Shown piece by piece: positions 1-9,816 of a stretch of 64,000 nt of DNA. Position 1 is the first letter of the stretch. Each line of letters starts with the position of its first letter. The notes below the pieces were generated by a model. It was not told where the DNA came from. It saw only the letters and a program-made list of their open reading frames with translations, and made no database searches. Origin of the DNA: Streptomyces dysideae (lineage in GTDB: Bacteria > Actinomycetota > Actinomycetes > Streptomycetales > Streptomycetaceae); contig NZ_KQ949079.1 in NCBI RefSeq assembly GCF_001514305.1, forward strand, positions 119,840 to 183,839, written 5' to 3'. Made by a program: the position numbers and the translations under genes.

Positions 1-392
1 ACGTAGGCGAGAACTTCTCCGCCTACGCCCTTCTTGCCGGCCTGCTTGTCGGTGAGGAGCCCGTGGGACGTGGAGATGATCGCCACGCCGAGGCCGCCGA
101 GCACCTTCGGCAGGTTGGTGGACTTCGCGTACACCCGGAGACCGGGCTTGGAGATCCGCTTGATGCCCGCGATGGAGCGCTCACGGTTGGGGCCGAACTT
201 CAGCTCCAGGACGAGGTTCTTGCCGACCTCGGCGTCCTCGACCTTCCAGCCCGTGATGAAGCCCTCCTGCTGGAGGATCTCCGCGATGTGCGACTTGATC
301 TTCGATGCCGGCATCGTCACAGAGTCGTGGTATGCCGAGTTCGCGTTCCGCAGACGCGTAAGCATGTCTGCGATCGGATCAGTCATGGTCAT
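1..392 (-). CDS. rpsH: 30S ribosomal protein S8 (3' end cut by window edge)
   Basis: S8 binds the central domain of 16S rRNA and helps assemble the 30S platform. The reading frame starts [21 protein letters not shown] and runs to ...GGEVLAYV, where the window ends one or two codons before the expected stop; 130 full codons of about 132 are present. The C-terminal signature [12 protein letters not shown] is visible. A second ATG lies two codons downstream (386), so the start is either 392 or 386; the longer form matches Streptomyces S8. It follows rpsN in the spc part of the superoperon. Confidence 0.95.
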   Translation of the reverse strand, partial: MTMTDPIADMLTRLRNANSAYHDSVTMPASKIKSHIAEILQQEGFITGWKVEDAEVGKNLVLELKFGPNRERSIAGIKRISKPGLRVYAKSTNLPKVLGGLGVAIISTSHGLLTDKQAGKKGVGGEVLAY

Positions 393-631
393 GAATTGGC
401 CTTCGGCCTCTCTCGCCGGGGTTTCCTGGTGCGCCATCCCTCTCCCCGATCCGAGACGGGACGGGTGCGGCGCGGTGGACCTACGGCGTAGTAAGCAGTC
501 ATTTGCGGGCGCTGCCCGCGGGCGTAAGGGCGACCGTCAGGCGCCCAACCCTCCAAGCCTAAGCCATGGAAGGGAGGGCGCCTGACACGCCCATTGCTTA
601 CCGAGAGCCTCTGGAATCCCTAAAAGGGGGA

Positions 632-817
632 TTACCAGGAGCTCTTGGTCACGCCCGGCAGCTCGCCACGGTGAGCCATCTCACGAAGGCACACGCGGCA
701 CAGGCCGAACTTGCGGTACACGGAGTGGGGACGGCCGCAGCGCTGGCAGCGCGTGTAACCACGCACACCGAACTTGGGCTTGCGAGCAGCCTTCGCGATC
801 AGAGCCTTCTTCGCCAT
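632..817 (-). CDS. rpsN: 30S ribosomal protein S14, zinc-binding type Z
   Basis: Short (61 aa) S14 of the head of the 30S subunit. Cys24, Cys27, Cys40 and Cys43 form the zinc ribbon, so this is the zinc-dependent C+ form, not the roughly 100-aa zinc-free paralogue. I chose the ATG at 817 because GGAGG lies about 10 nt upstream; a GTG at 826 would sit directly on that Shine-Dalgarno. Spacing to rplE is 5 nt, implying translational coupling. In Streptomyces a zinc-free S14 is usually encoded elsewhere under Zur control (family knowledge, not visible here). Confidence 0.95.
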   Translation of the reverse strand: MAKKALIAKAARKPKFGVRGYTRCQRCGRPHSVYRKFGLCRVCLREMAHRGELPGVTKSSW

Positions 818-822
818 CTCGC

Positions 823-1380
823 TCACGCCTCCTTGAAGGGGAAGCCGAGGTGACGAAGGAGCGCGCGGCCCTCAGCGTCGTTGGTCGCCGTGGTCACCAC
901 GGTGATGTCCATACCCCGGGTGCGGTCGATCTTGTCCTGGTCGATCTCGTGGAACATGACCTGCTCGGTGAGACCGAAGGTGTAGTTGCCACGGCCGTCG
1001 AACTGCTTGGGGGACAGACCACGGAAGTCGCGGATGCGCGGAAGCGCGAGCGACAGGGTGCGGTCCAGGAACTCCCACATGCGGTCGCCACGAAGCGTGA
1101 CGTGGGCACCGATCGGCTGGCCCTCACGCAGCTTGAACTGCGCGATGGACTTACGGGCCTTGGTGACGGCCGGCTTCTGACCGGTGATCGTGGTGAGGTC
1201 GCGGATGGCGCCCTCGATCAGCTTGGAGTCGCGGGCGGCGTCGCCCACACCCATGTTGACCACGATCTTGACGAGGCCGGGGATCTGCATGACGTTCTCG
1301 TACTTGAACTCGTCACGCAGCTTGCCCGCGATCTCCTCGCGGTACTTCGTCTTCAGACGCGGAGTGGTGGTGGTAGCCAT
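823..1380 (-). CDS. rplE: 50S ribosomal protein L5
   Basis: L5 (185 aa) binds 5S rRNA and forms part of the central protuberance and the intersubunit bridge to S13. The sequence has the L5 signatures [16 protein letters not shown] and [16 protein letters not shown] in normal positions and full family length. The ATG overlaps the rplX stop by one base (TGATG), a coupled junction in the spc block. Confidence 0.97.
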   Translation of the reverse strand: MATTTTPRLKTKYREEIAGKLRDEFKYENVMQIPGLVKIVVNMGVGDAARDSKLIEGAIRDLTTITGQKPAVTKARKSIAQFKLREGQPIGAHVTLRGDRMWEFLDRTLSLALPRIRDFRGLSPKQFDGRGNYTFGLTEQVMFHEIDQDKIDRTRGMDITVVTTATNDAEGRALLRHLGFPFKEA

Positions 1381-1703
1381 CAGATGTCCTCACCCGTCCG
1401 CTTGGCAACGCGGATCTTGTTGCCTTCGTCGTCGAAGCGGTAACCGACACGCGTGACAACCTTGTTGCCGTCCTTCTCAACGACCAGCTGGACGTTGGAG
1501 ACGTGGATCGGCGCCTCGGTCGTGACGATGCCACCGGCCTGCGAACCGCGAGCGGTCGGGCCGGCCTTGGTGTGCTTCTTGACCCGGTTGACACCCTCGA
1601 CCAGGACGCGGTCCTCGCGGGGGAAGGCCGCGATGACCTTGCCCTGCTTGCCCTTGTCCTTACCGGTGATGACCTGGACCAGGTCGCCCTTCTTGATCTT
1701 CAT
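1380..1703 (-). CDS. rplX: 50S ribosomal protein L24
   Basis: L24 (107 aa) is an assembly-initiator protein of the large subunit with an N-terminal KOW motif ([20 protein letters not shown], residues 4-23). Its length is normal. It follows rplN by 2 nt and overlaps rplE by one base, so it is read as part of one transcript. Confidence 0.97.
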   Translation of the reverse strand: MKIKKGDLVQVITGKDKGKQGKVIAAFPREDRVLVEGVNRVKKHTKAGPTARGSQAGGIVTTEAPIHVSNVQLVVEKDGNKVVTRVGYRFDDEGNKIRVAKRTGEDI

Positions 1704-1705
1704 GC

Positions 1706-2074
1706 TTACAGCACCTCCGGCGCGAGCGAGATGATCTTCATGAACTTCTTCTCGCGCAGCTCACGGCCGACGGGGCCGAAGATACGGGTGCCGCGAGGGT
1801 CGCCGTCGTTCTTCAGAATGACAGCGGCGTTCTCGTCGAAGCGGATGTACGAGCCGTCCGGACGGCGGCGCTCCTTGACGGTGCGAACGATGACCGCCTT
1901 GATGACGTCACCCTTCTTCACGTTGCCGCCGGGGATCGCGTCCTTGACGGTGGCGACGATGACGTCACCGATGCCCGCGTAGCGGCGACCGGAGCCACCG
2001 AGCACACGGATGCAAAGGATTTCCTTCGCACCAGTGTTGTCGGCGACGCGCAGTCGCGACTCCTGCTGGATCAC
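1706..2074 (-). CDS. rplN: 50S ribosomal protein L14
   Basis: L14 (122 aa) sits at the intersubunit face near L19 and bridge B8. The start is GTG ([18 protein letters not shown]) with AGGAG six to seven bases upstream. It is the first gene after a 103-nt gap that contains a perfect 17-bp palindrome (2103-2137). That gap corresponds to the S10/spc operon boundary of other bacteria. Confidence 0.97.
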   Translation of the reverse strand: MIQQESRLRVADNTGAKEILCIRVLGGSGRRYAGIGDVIVATVKDAIPGGNVKKGDVIKAVIVRTVKERRRPDGSYIRFDENAAVILKNDGDPRGTRIFGPVGRELREKKFMKIISLAPEVL

Positions 2075-2102
2075 GTCTATCTCCTGTGTGTCTGCCGGTT
2101 CC

Positions 2103-2137
2103 CGGCGAGCTCCGTAAGTGACTTACGGAGCTCGCCG
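2103..2137 (-). terminator. Perfect 17-bp palindrome between rpsQ and rplN
   Basis: Two 17-nt arms (2103-2119 and 2121-2137) are exact reverse complements with one central base. In the minus-strand transcript this folds as a very stable hairpin between rpsQ and rplN. There is no T-run after it, so complete termination is unlikely; partial attenuation or an RNase III processing site is more plausible. Confidence 0.6.
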
Positions 2138-2177
2138 AGCCTGGCGGAACTGACCTGCCGGGTTTGCCCCGCAGGAA

Positions 2178-2465
2178 TTACTTGGCCTTCTCGAGGATCT
2201 CGACGATGCGCCAGCGCTTCGTCGCGGACAGCGGACGCGTCTCCATGAGGAGGACGCGGTCGCCGACGCCCGCAGCGTTCTGCTCGTCGTGCGCCTTGAG
2301 CTTGTTCGTACGGCGGATGACCTTGCCGTACAGCGCGTGCTTGACGCGGTCCTCGACGGCGACGACGACGGTCTTGTCCATCTTGTCGCTGACGACGAGA
2401 CCCTCACGGGTCTTGCGGAAGCCGCGGGCCTCTGCAGTCTGCTCAGTCACGTTGTTCTCACTCAT
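2178..2465 (-). CDS. rpsQ: 30S ribosomal protein S17
   Basis: S17 (95 aa) is an OB-fold primary binding protein of the 16S 5' domain. The core [19 protein letters not shown] and the C-terminal [12 protein letters not shown] signature are present. The N-terminus has an extra 15 or so residues common in actinobacteria. The ATG overlaps the rpmC stop by one base. Confidence 0.96.
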   Translation of the reverse strand: MSENNVTEQTAEARGFRKTREGLVVSDKMDKTVVVAVEDRVKHALYGKVIRRTNKLKAHDEQNAAGVGDRVLLMETRPLSATKRWRIVEILEKAK

Positions 2466-2689
2466 CAGGCGCTCTCCACCGTCTCGATGCCCAGCTCGCG
2501 CTCACGCATCAGGGTGTAGATCCGCGCGATGTCCTTACGGACGGCCTTCAGCCGACCGTGGTTCTCGAGCTGACCCGTCGCCGCCTGGAAGCGGAGGTTG
2601 AACAGCTCTTCCTTGGCTTCGCGAAGCTTCGCCAGAAGCTCCTCGTCACCCAGCTCGCGCAGCTCGGACGCCTTGGTACCGGCCGACAT
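2465..2689 (-). CDS. rpmC: 50S ribosomal protein L29
   Basis: L29 (74 aa) lies at the polypeptide exit tunnel and contributes to the trigger-factor and SRP docking site. Two long helices with the signature [17 protein letters not shown] are seen. I take the ATG at 2689, which overlaps the rplP stop (TGATG), over the GTG one codon upstream; that gives the usual Streptomyces length. Confidence 0.95.
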   Translation of the reverse strand: MSAGTKASELRELGDEELLAKLREAKEELFNLRFQAATGQLENHGRLKAVRKDIARIYTLMRERELGIETVESA

Positions 2690-3108
2690 CACGCTTCACC
2701 TGCCTCGCGCTTGACGATCCGGCACTTCATCGGCAGCTTGTGGGCTGCGCGAGTCAGGGCCTCACGGGCGATCTTCTCGTTGGGGTAGGACAGCTCGAAC
2801 ATGACCCGGCCCGGGTGCACGTTCGCGATCCACCACTCCGGCGAACCCTTACCGGAACCCATGCGGGTCTCGGCAGGCTTCTTCGTGAGCGGGCGGTCCG
2901 GGTAGATGTTGATCCAGACCTTGCCACCACGCTTGATGTGGCGGGTCATCGCGATACGGGCCGCCTCGATCTGGCGGTTGGTCACGTACGCCGGCGTGAG
3001 GGCCTGGATGCCGTACTCGCCGAACGCGACCGTCGTACCGCCCTTGGCCTGACCACGGCGCTTCGGGTGGTGCTGCTTGCGGTGCTTGACCCTACGGGGG
3101 ATCAGCAT
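2689..3108 (-). CDS. rplP: 50S ribosomal protein L16
   Basis: L16 (139 aa) organises the A-site region and contacts 5S rRNA and the CCA end of tRNA. Signatures are [15 protein letters not shown] at the N-terminus, [16 protein letters not shown] strand and [19 protein letters not shown]. Full length, 5 nt after rpsC. Confidence 0.97.
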   Translation of the reverse strand: MLIPRRVKHRKQHHPKRRGQAKGGTTVAFGEYGIQALTPAYVTNRQIEAARIAMTRHIKRGGKVWINIYPDRPLTKKPAETRMGSGKGSPEWWIANVHPGRVMFELSYPNEKIAREALTRAAHKLPMKCRIVKREAGEA

Positions 3109-3113
3109 GTCGG

Positions 3114-3938
3114 TCAGGCCTCCGTTCCGGTGCTCTCAGCCGGAGCGGCGGCAGCGGGGGCCTCGGCCTTGGGGGCCTCGGCGCCGGCAGCCTGCTGCGG
3201 CTTGCGACCGCGCCGCTCGCCACCGCGGCCACCACGGGCCGGGCGGTCGGCACCACCGCGGGCCGGGCGGTTACCCGCACGGGCAGCGGCGTTCTCGGCG
3301 CGGACCTCGGCGATGTTCTTGACGTCGCCCTTGTAGATCCAGACCTTCACACCGATACGGCCGAAGGTCGTCTTGGCCTCGAAGAAGCCGTAGTCCACGT
3401 TCGCGCGGAGCGTGTGCAGGGGCACACGGCCCTCGCGGTAGAACTCCGAGCGGGACATCTCGGCGCCACCGAGGCGGCCACCGCACTGGATCTTGATGCC
3501 CTTGGCGCCGGCCTTCATCGTGCCCTGCATGCTCTTACGCATGGCGCGACGGAAGGAGACGCGGGAGGAGAGCTGCTCGGCGACGGCCTGGGCAACCAGC
3601 TGAGCGTCGGTCTCGGGGCTCTTGACCTCGAGGATGTTCAGCTGGACCTGCTTGCCCGTGAGCTTCTCGAGGTCACCGCGGATGCGGTCGGCCTCGGCGC
3701 CACGGCGGCCGATGACGATGCCCGGACGGGCCGTGTGGATGTCCACACGGACGCGGTCACGGGTGCGCTCGATCTCCACCTTCGAGATGCCGGCGCGCTC
3801 CATGCCGGACGTCATCATCCGACGGATGGCGACGTCTTCCTTGACGTAGTCCTTGTACAGCTTGTCGGCGTACCAACGCGACTTGAAGTCGGTGGTGATG
3901 CCGAGCCGGAACCCGTGCGGGTTTACCTTCTGGCCCAT
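3114..3938 (-). CDS. rpsC: 30S ribosomal protein S3
   Basis: S3 (274 aa) forms part of the mRNA entry channel and helicase centre. It has an N-terminal KH-like region and the S3 C-domain signature. The start [13 protein letters not shown] is at 3938, overlapping the rplV stop (TAATG). The last 60 or so residues are a low-complexity tail rich in Arg/Gly then Ala/Pro/Glu, longer than in E. coli and typical of actinobacterial S3. Confidence 0.96.
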   Translation of the reverse strand: MGQKVNPHGFRLGITTDFKSRWYADKLYKDYVKEDVAIRRMMTSGMERAGISKVEIERTRDRVRVDIHTARPGIVIGRRGAEADRIRGDLEKLTGKQVQLNILEVKSPETDAQLVAQAVAEQLSSRVSFRRAMRKSMQGTMKAGAKGIKIQCGGRLGGAEMSRSEFYREGRVPLHTLRANVDYGFFEAKTTFGRIGVKVWIYKGDVKNIAEVRAENAAARAGNRPARGGADRPARGGRGGERRGRKPQQAAGAEAPKAEAPAAAAPAESTGTEA

Positions 3939-4285
3939 TACCGGGTTCCTTCCTTGCTGCTGACGACCACGGTGATGTGGCTGGTCCGCTTGCGGATCCG
4001 GTAGGCACGGCCCTGGGCGCGCGGACGGAACCGCTTCAGGGTCGGGCCCTCGTCGACGTACGCCTCGGAGATGAAGAGGCTGTCGGCGTCGGTGTGGTCG
4101 TAGTTGTGCGCGGCGTTGGCGATGGCGCTGTCCAGCACCTTGCCGACCGGCACGCTCGCGGCCTGCGGGGCGAAACGCAGGACCGCCTGAGCCTCCGTGG
4201 CGTCCATGCCACGGATAAGGTCCACCACGCGGCGGGCCTTCATGGGCGTAACGCGGATGTACCGCGCCTGGGCCCTGGCTTCCAT
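3938..4285 (-). CDS. rplV: 50S ribosomal protein L22
   Basis: L22 (115 aa) lines the exit tunnel with its long beta-hairpin; macrolide-resistance changes map to this loop. The start [19 protein letters not shown] has GGAAGGA about 6 nt upstream, which rules out the in-frame upstream ATG. The conserved C-terminal [20 protein letters not shown] is intact, with no insertion in the loop. Confidence 0.96.
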   Translation of the reverse strand: MEARAQARYIRVTPMKARRVVDLIRGMDATEAQAVLRFAPQAASVPVGKVLDSAIANAAHNYDHTDADSLFISEAYVDEGPTLKRFRPRAQGRAYRIRKRTSHITVVVSSKEGTR

Positions 4286-4326
4286 GGTTGTCCTTCCAGT
4301 GTCTGTCATGGTCATTCCACCCCGCG

Positions 4327-4608
4327 TTAGCGGCGCTTCGACTTCCGGTCGTCCTTGACGTGACCCCGGAAGGTGCGCGTCGGCGAGAACTCGCCGAGCT
4401 TGTGGCCGACCATCGACTCGGTGACAAACACCGGAATGTGGGTCTTGCCGTTGTGCACCGCGATCGTGTGGCCGAGCATGGCCGGGACGATCATCGAGCG
4501 ACGGGACCAGGTCTTGATGACGTTCTTGGAACCCGCTTCGTTCTGGGCGTCCACCTTCTTGATCAGGTGGTCGTCGACGAAGGGCCCCTTCTTGAGACTG
4601 CGCGGCAT
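4327..4608 (-). CDS. rpsS: 30S ribosomal protein S19
   Basis: S19 (93 aa) sits in the 30S head and contacts S13 and A-site tRNA. The sequence [19 protein letters not shown] and the signature [16 protein letters not shown] are canonical. It lies between rplB and rplV, as in all S10 operons. Confidence 0.97.
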   Translation of the reverse strand: MPRSLKKGPFVDDHLIKKVDAQNEAGSKNVIKTWSRRSMIVPAMLGHTIAVHNGKTHIPVFVTESMVGHKLGEFSPTRTFRGHVKDDRKSKRR

Positions 4609-4620
4609 CTAAACCCGCTC

Positions 4621-5457
4621 CTAGCGCTTCTTGTTCGTCTTGCGGCGGCGGACGATGTACTTGTTCGAAGCCTTCTTCGGCGAACGAGTACGACCCTCCT
4701 TCTGACCCCACGGGGAGACCGGGTGGCGACCACCGGAGGTCTTGCCCTCACCACCACCGTGCGGGTGGTCAACCGGGTTCATCGCCACACCGCGCACGGT
4801 CGGGCGAACGCCCAGCCAGCGCTTGCGGCCGGCCTTGCCCCAGTTGATGTTGCTCTGCTCGGCGTTGCCGACCTCGCCGACCGTGGCGCGGCAGCGCTGG
4901 TCGACCAGGCGGATCTCACCGGAGGGCATACGAAGGTGGGCCATCGTGCCCTCCTTCGCGAGCAGCTGCACCGAGGCACCGGCGGAGCGGGCGAACTTGG
5001 CACCGCCACCGGGACGGAGCTCGATCGCGTGGATCGTGGTACCGACCGGGATGTTGCGGAGGGCCAGGTTGTTGCCCGGCTTGATGTCGGCCCCGGGACC
5101 GTTCTCGACGCGGTCACCCTGCTGCAGGTTGCGCGGGGCGAGGATGTAGCGCTTCTCGCCGTCGGCGTAGTGCAGCAGCGCGATGCGCGCGGTGCGGTTG
5201 GGGTCGTACTCGATGTGCGCGACCTTCGCCGGCACGCCGTCCTTGTCGTGACGACGGAAGTCGATCACTCGGTAGGCGCGCTTGTGTCCGCCACCCTGGT
5301 GGCGAACGGTCACACGACCGGCGTTGTTACGGCCGCCCTTGCTGTGCAGCGGGCGGACCAGCGACTTCTCCGGCGTGGACCGCGTGACCTCGACGAAGTC
5401 GGCGACGCTGGAGCCACGGCGGCCCGGCGTAGTCGGCTTGTACTTGCGGATTCCCAT
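4621..5457 (-). CDS. rplB: 50S ribosomal protein L2
   Basis: L2 (278 aa) is needed for subunit association and peptidyl-transferase centre assembly. The signature [18 protein letters not shown] includes the conserved histidine close to the active site. Full length, with the OB and SH3-like domains in order. Confidence 0.97.
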   Translation of the reverse strand: MGIRKYKPTTPGRRGSSVADFVEVTRSTPEKSLVRPLHSKGGRNNAGRVTVRHQGGGHKRAYRVIDFRRHDKDGVPAKVAHIEYDPNRTARIALLHYADGEKRYILAPRNLQQGDRVENGPGADIKPGNNLALRNIPVGTTIHAIELRPGGGAKFARSAGASVQLLAKEGTMAHLRMPSGEIRLVDQRCRATVGEVGNAEQSNINWGKAGRKRWLGVRPTVRGVAMNPVDHPHGGGEGKTSGGRHPVSPWGQKEGRTRSPKKASNKYIVRRRKTNKKR

Positions 5458-5497
5458 TGTCTCTCAGTCCTCGGAAGTTTCCCGATTATCTGGACGC

Positions 5498-5520
5498 TCC
5501 GACCCGCTTACGCGGTCGGA
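5498..5520 (-). repeat. Stem-loop at the rplW stop codon
   Basis: Arms 5498-5507 and 5512-5520 pair with one bulged base around a 4-nt loop. The rplW stop codon lies in the loop region. On the transcript the 5' arm reads CCGACCGCG, the same core as in the rpsL and rpsJ leader hairpins, which may be coincidence. Confidence 0.4.
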
Positions 5521-5927
5521 CCGCCGAAGATGTCGATACGGTCGCCCTCGGCAAGGGTCACGATCGCGCGCTTGCTGTCGGCACGCTTGCCGAAGCCCGT
5601 CTTCGTCCGCTTGCGCTTGCCCTGGCGGTTGATCGTGTTGACCCCGGTGACCTTGACCGAGAAGACCGCCTGGACGGCCTGCTTGATCTGGGTCTTGTTG
5701 GCGCTGGGGTCGACGATGAACGTGTACTTGTTCTCGTCGAGAAGCGCGTAGCTCTTCTCGGAGACGACCGGCTTGATCAGCACGTCACGGGGGTCCGTGA
5801 AGGACTTGCTCAGCGGGGTCTCGACGGTGTTCTTGCCCTCGGCGGCGTGGCGGCGCGCCTTGGCGACGCGCGCGGCCTTGGCGGCCTTGGCCGCCTTGGG
5901 GGCAATGCTCGGGTGACGCGTAGCCAT
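5508..5927 (-). CDS. rplW: 50S ribosomal protein L23
   Basis: L23 (139 aa) is the exit-tunnel docking protein for trigger factor and SRP. The core ([20 protein letters not shown] onward) is preceded by about 50 residues rich in Lys/Ala, an actinobacterial extension. Its ATG overlaps the rplD stop by one base. Confidence 0.96.
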   Translation of the reverse strand: MATRHPSIAPKAAKAAKAARVAKARRHAAEGKNTVETPLSKSFTDPRDVLIKPVVSEKSYALLDENKYTFIVDPSANKTQIKQAVQAVFSVKVTGVNTINRQGKRKRTKTGFGKRADSKRAIVTLAEGDRIDIFGGPTA

Positions 5928-6592
5928 CAGGCCTCGCTCCCTTCGGTGTCAGCAGCCGGCGACTGGGGCGCGCCAGACACGAAGGACTCGAGCGCGGCCT
6001 GGGTGAAGACCACGTCGTCCGAGACGAGAACGTCGTACGTGTTCAGCTGGCCAGGCTCCAGGATGTGGACCTGGGGCAGGTTGCGGGCGGACAGCCACGC
6101 GGCCTCGTCGGCACGGTCGACGACCAGGAGCAGGTTCTTGCGCTCCGAGATCTTGCCGAACAGCGACTTGGCGGCCTTCGTCGAGGGGGTCTCACCCTCG
6201 ATGACGCCGGAGACGACGTGGATGCGGTTGTTGCGGGCCCGGTCGGTGAGGGCGTGGCGCAGGGCCGCGGCCTTCATCTTCTTCGGGGTCCGCTGCGAGT
6301 AGTCACGCGGCACGGGACCGTGCACGACGCCACCACCGGCGAACTGCGGCGCGCGGGTAGAGCCCTGGCGCGCACGGCCGGTGCCCTTCTGACGGTAAGG
6401 CTTCTTACCGCCACCACGAACCTCGCCGCGGGTCTTGGTCTTGTGCGTGCCCTGGCGGGCAGCGGCCAGCTGTGCGACGACGACCTGGTGAAGCAGCGGG
6501 ACGCTGATCTTCTCTACGTCGAAGATCTCCGCGGGGAGCTCGACGGTACCGGCCTTGTCGCCCGCCGGCGAAAGGATGTCAACAGTGCTCAT
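5927..6592 (-). CDS. rplD: 50S ribosomal protein L4
   Basis: L4 (221 aa) lines the exit tunnel through its long loop. The loop signature [20 protein letters not shown] is present. In E. coli L4 is also the repressor of the S10 operon; whether it acts on the long rpsJ leader here cannot be seen. Confidence 0.96.
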   Translation of the reverse strand: MSTVDILSPAGDKAGTVELPAEIFDVEKISVPLLHQVVVAQLAAARQGTHKTKTRGEVRGGGKKPYRQKGTGRARQGSTRAPQFAGGGVVHGPVPRDYSQRTPKKMKAAALRHALTDRARNNRIHVVSGVIEGETPSTKAAKSLFGKISERKNLLLVVDRADEAAWLSARNLPQVHILEPGQLNTYDVLVSDDVVFTQAALESFVSGAPQSPAADTEGSEA

Positions 6593-6600
6593 CGGTTACC

Positions 6601-7245
6601 TCAGGCCCCCTTGGCCGCGGTGCGGACCAGGACGAGGCCGCCGTTCGGACCGGGAACCGCGCCCTTGATGAGCAGCAGACCCTTCTCCGCGTCAACGGCG
6701 TGGACGGTCAGGTTCTGGGTGGTGACCCGCTCGTTGCCCATACGACCCGCCATGCGGAGGCCCTTGAACACACGGCCCGGGGTGGCGCAGCCACCGATGG
6801 AACCGGGAGAGCGGTGCTTGCGCTGGGTGCCGTGTCCGGCGCCGAGGCCCTTGAAGTTGTGACGCTTCATGACACCGGCGAAGCCCTTGCCCTTGCTCTT
6901 GCCGGTCACGTCGACCTTGATGCCGGCCTCGAACACCTCAGCGGTGATCTCCTGGCCGAGGGTGTACTCGCTGGCGTCAGCGGTACGGATCTCGACGAGG
7001 TGGCGGCGGGGAGTGACATCGGCCTTGGAGAAGTGGCCCTTGAGAGGCTTGTTCACCTTGCGCGGGTCGATCTCGCCGAAGGCGATCTGGACCGACTCGT
7101 AGCCGTCGGTGTCGTTCGTACGGACCTGGGTGACGACGTTGGGGCCGGCCTTGACGACGGTGACCGGAACAACACGGTTGTTCGCGTCCCACACCTGCGT
7201 CATGCCGAGCTTCTCGCCCAGGATGCCCTTGATCTGCTTAGCCAT
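6601..7245 (-). CDS. rplC: 50S ribosomal protein L3
   Basis: L3 (214 aa) is an early assembly protein whose extended loop reaches the peptidyl-transferase centre. The start [19 protein letters not shown] and the loop signature with [13 protein letters not shown] are canonical; the glutamine that PrmB methylates in many bacteria is in this loop. Eight nt before rplD. Confidence 0.97.
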   Translation of the reverse strand: MAKQIKGILGEKLGMTQVWDANNRVVPVTVVKAGPNVVTQVRTNDTDGYESVQIAFGEIDPRKVNKPLKGHFSKADVTPRRHLVEIRTADASEYTLGQEITAEVFEAGIKVDVTGKSKGKGFAGVMKRHNFKGLGAGHGTQRKHRSPGSIGGCATPGRVFKGLRMAGRMGNERVTTQNLTVHAVDAEKGLLLIKGAVPGPNGGLVLVRTAAKGA

Positions 7246-7262
7246 TCTCAGATCACCGACCC

Positions 7263-7571
7263 TCAGAGCTTGATCTCGATGTCGACACCGGCCGGGAGGT
7301 CGAGTCGCATCAGAGAGTCAACGGTCTTGGGCGTCGGGTCGAGAATGTCGATCAGGCGCTTGTGCGTGCGCATCTCGAAGTGCTCGCGCGAGTCCTTGTA
7401 CTTGTGCGGCGACTTGATGACGCAGTACACGTTCTTCTCAGTGGGCAGCGGCACCGGGCCCGCGACCGACGCACCAGTACGCGTCACCGTCTCGACGATC
7501 TTCTTCGCCGAGCTGTCGATGACCTCGTGGTCGTAGGCCTTGAGCCGGATGCGGATCTTCTGTCCCGCCAT
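7263..7571 (-). CDS. rpsJ: 30S ribosomal protein S10 (NusE)
   Basis: S10 (102 aa) is both a 30S head protein and, as NusE, a partner of NusB/NusG in antitermination. The signature [20 protein letters not shown] is intact. It is the first gene of the S10 block, preceded by a long leader (about 360 nt) from the promoter at 7940-7967. Confidence 0.97.
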   Translation of the reverse strand: MAGQKIRIRLKAYDHEVIDSSAKKIVETVTRTGASVAGPVPLPTEKNVYCVIKSPHKYKDSREHFEMRTHKRLIDILDPTPKTVDSLMRLDLPAGVDIEIKL

Positions 7572-7633
7572 GGCTACTCAGTAGTCCTGTCTCTCTAACG
7601 CTCTGGAACCCGGTGTCCCAAGCCCTCTTCCTC

Positions 7634-7657
7634 CGACCCACGCGGTCGGGCGTGTCG
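7634..7657 (-). repeat. Leader hairpin shared with rpsL (rpsJ copy)
   Basis: This 24-nt block differs at one position from 12879-12902 in the rpsL leader. Its core folds as CCGACC-GCGT-GGGTCGG on the transcript, about 65 nt before the rpsJ start. Conservation between two otherwise unrelated leaders suggests a shared RNA element for coordinating ribosomal operons. Confidence 0.65.
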
Positions 7658-7939
7658 CACTCTCGCTGACACAGATGCCCCTTGTTCGAACATCCCTGCA
7701 GGGAATGAACACGGCCCTTCCGGAACCGCAAGCCGAGGACGAGAGGTCCACCGGGCGCCTGGCCGGTGCCGCACTGACACTTCCCGGAAGATTCCCGTAC
7801 GTCCAACCCACACGGGGTTGACGAGTACTGTGGGACTCGCTTCCGGTCCTCCCGGCGGGAGGCGCGCAGCATCAACACTCGACCGAGCAACTCGGACAGT
7901 CTGCCATATGGGGCAGGGCCCTGGCCAATCGGGCCGGAG

Positions 7940-7967
7940 ACAATACCCGGGGAGTGACGTAGGTCAA
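7940..7967 (-). promoter_or_regulatory. Probable promoter of the S10 operon
   Basis: On the minus strand TTGACC (-35) is followed after 16 nt by TATTGT (-10), a good match to the housekeeping sigma consensus. Transcription would begin near 7933, giving a leader of about 360 nt before rpsJ. A weaker second candidate (-10 CAGACT near 7898) lies downstream of it. Confidence 0.6.
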
Positions 7968-8385
7968 ACCTGCCTGCCTCCAGACTTGGCACTGCGCGCC
8001 GTAGCCCGCGGCTGGAACGAACGACGACCCGGGCTCTGACGCTCCTCGGCCACGCGAGACCGTGTGGGGCCGAAGTCGCCTACCTCCGCCGCGTACGCGA
8101 ACCAGATCCCCGGCGGCCACATCGTCACCCGCGCGATCTCCTGCAACCACCCCGGCCACGACGACGGTCCCGTACGGCCCCGAAGAAACGAGCCCCGCGC
8201 AAGCCCCTCGCCTCCTGCTCTCGGCCTGCGACACCGTCCACCTCGCCCCGGCGTCGCCGCCTGACTGAAGCGCGACATCGCCCCACCGCCGTCCGGCGTG
8301 GGAATACGCCTTCGGCACGGGAGGAAGCCGCCCGTACAGCGCACGCCGAGCCCTCCCCGTCTTCTGCCCCTCCCCGGGCAACAGC
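7968..8385. other. Gene-free stretch between tuf terminator and rpsJ promoter
   Basis: About 420 nt separate the tuf terminator from the rpsJ promoter. Open frames exist on both strands (for example 8064-8264 plus and 7964-8344 minus), but none has a ribosome-binding site, codon bias or recognisable family. I see no RNA gene or repeat; it may be the relic of a deleted gene. Confidence 0.4.
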
Positions 8386-8423
8386 GAAGGGGCCCGCACG
8401 ACCGAAGTCGTACGGGCCCCTTC
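8386..8423 (-). terminator. Terminator after tuf
   Basis: Arms of 17 nt with one mismatch around a 4-nt loop (CGAA) lie 44 nt after the tuf stop. The GC-rich stem without a long U-tract is the usual Streptomyces form. It ends the rpsL-rpsG-fusA-tuf transcript before the S10 block. Confidence 0.85.
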
Positions 8424-8466
8424 AGGAGCTCAGCTCAAGCTGGAGCTACCAGGTCAATCAACAGAC

Positions 8467-9660
<1,194 letters not shown>

Positions 9661-9738
9661 TGGGGTCCTCCTGTGGAGTGGTTCTGAACGCCTTGCTTCA
9701 TCGGCGCCAGGTGATCTTTGCTGGAAAGTCCGGGTCCC

Positions 9739-9773
9739 GGGGCATTCCGGCCGCTATTGCGGTGGAATGCCCC
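9739..9773 (-). terminator. Hairpin in the fusA-tuf gap
   Basis: Arms 9739-9748 and 9764-9773 pair perfectly over 10 bp, with a further CCGC/GCGG pairing and a TATT loop inside. It lies between fusA and tuf and could attenuate read-through or mark an RNA-processing point that lets tuf be expressed above fusA. Confidence 0.6.
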
Positions 9774-9816
9774 CTGAGGCTCCGGAGTCAAGCCTAAAGC
9801 GTGCAAGCGGAGTGCG

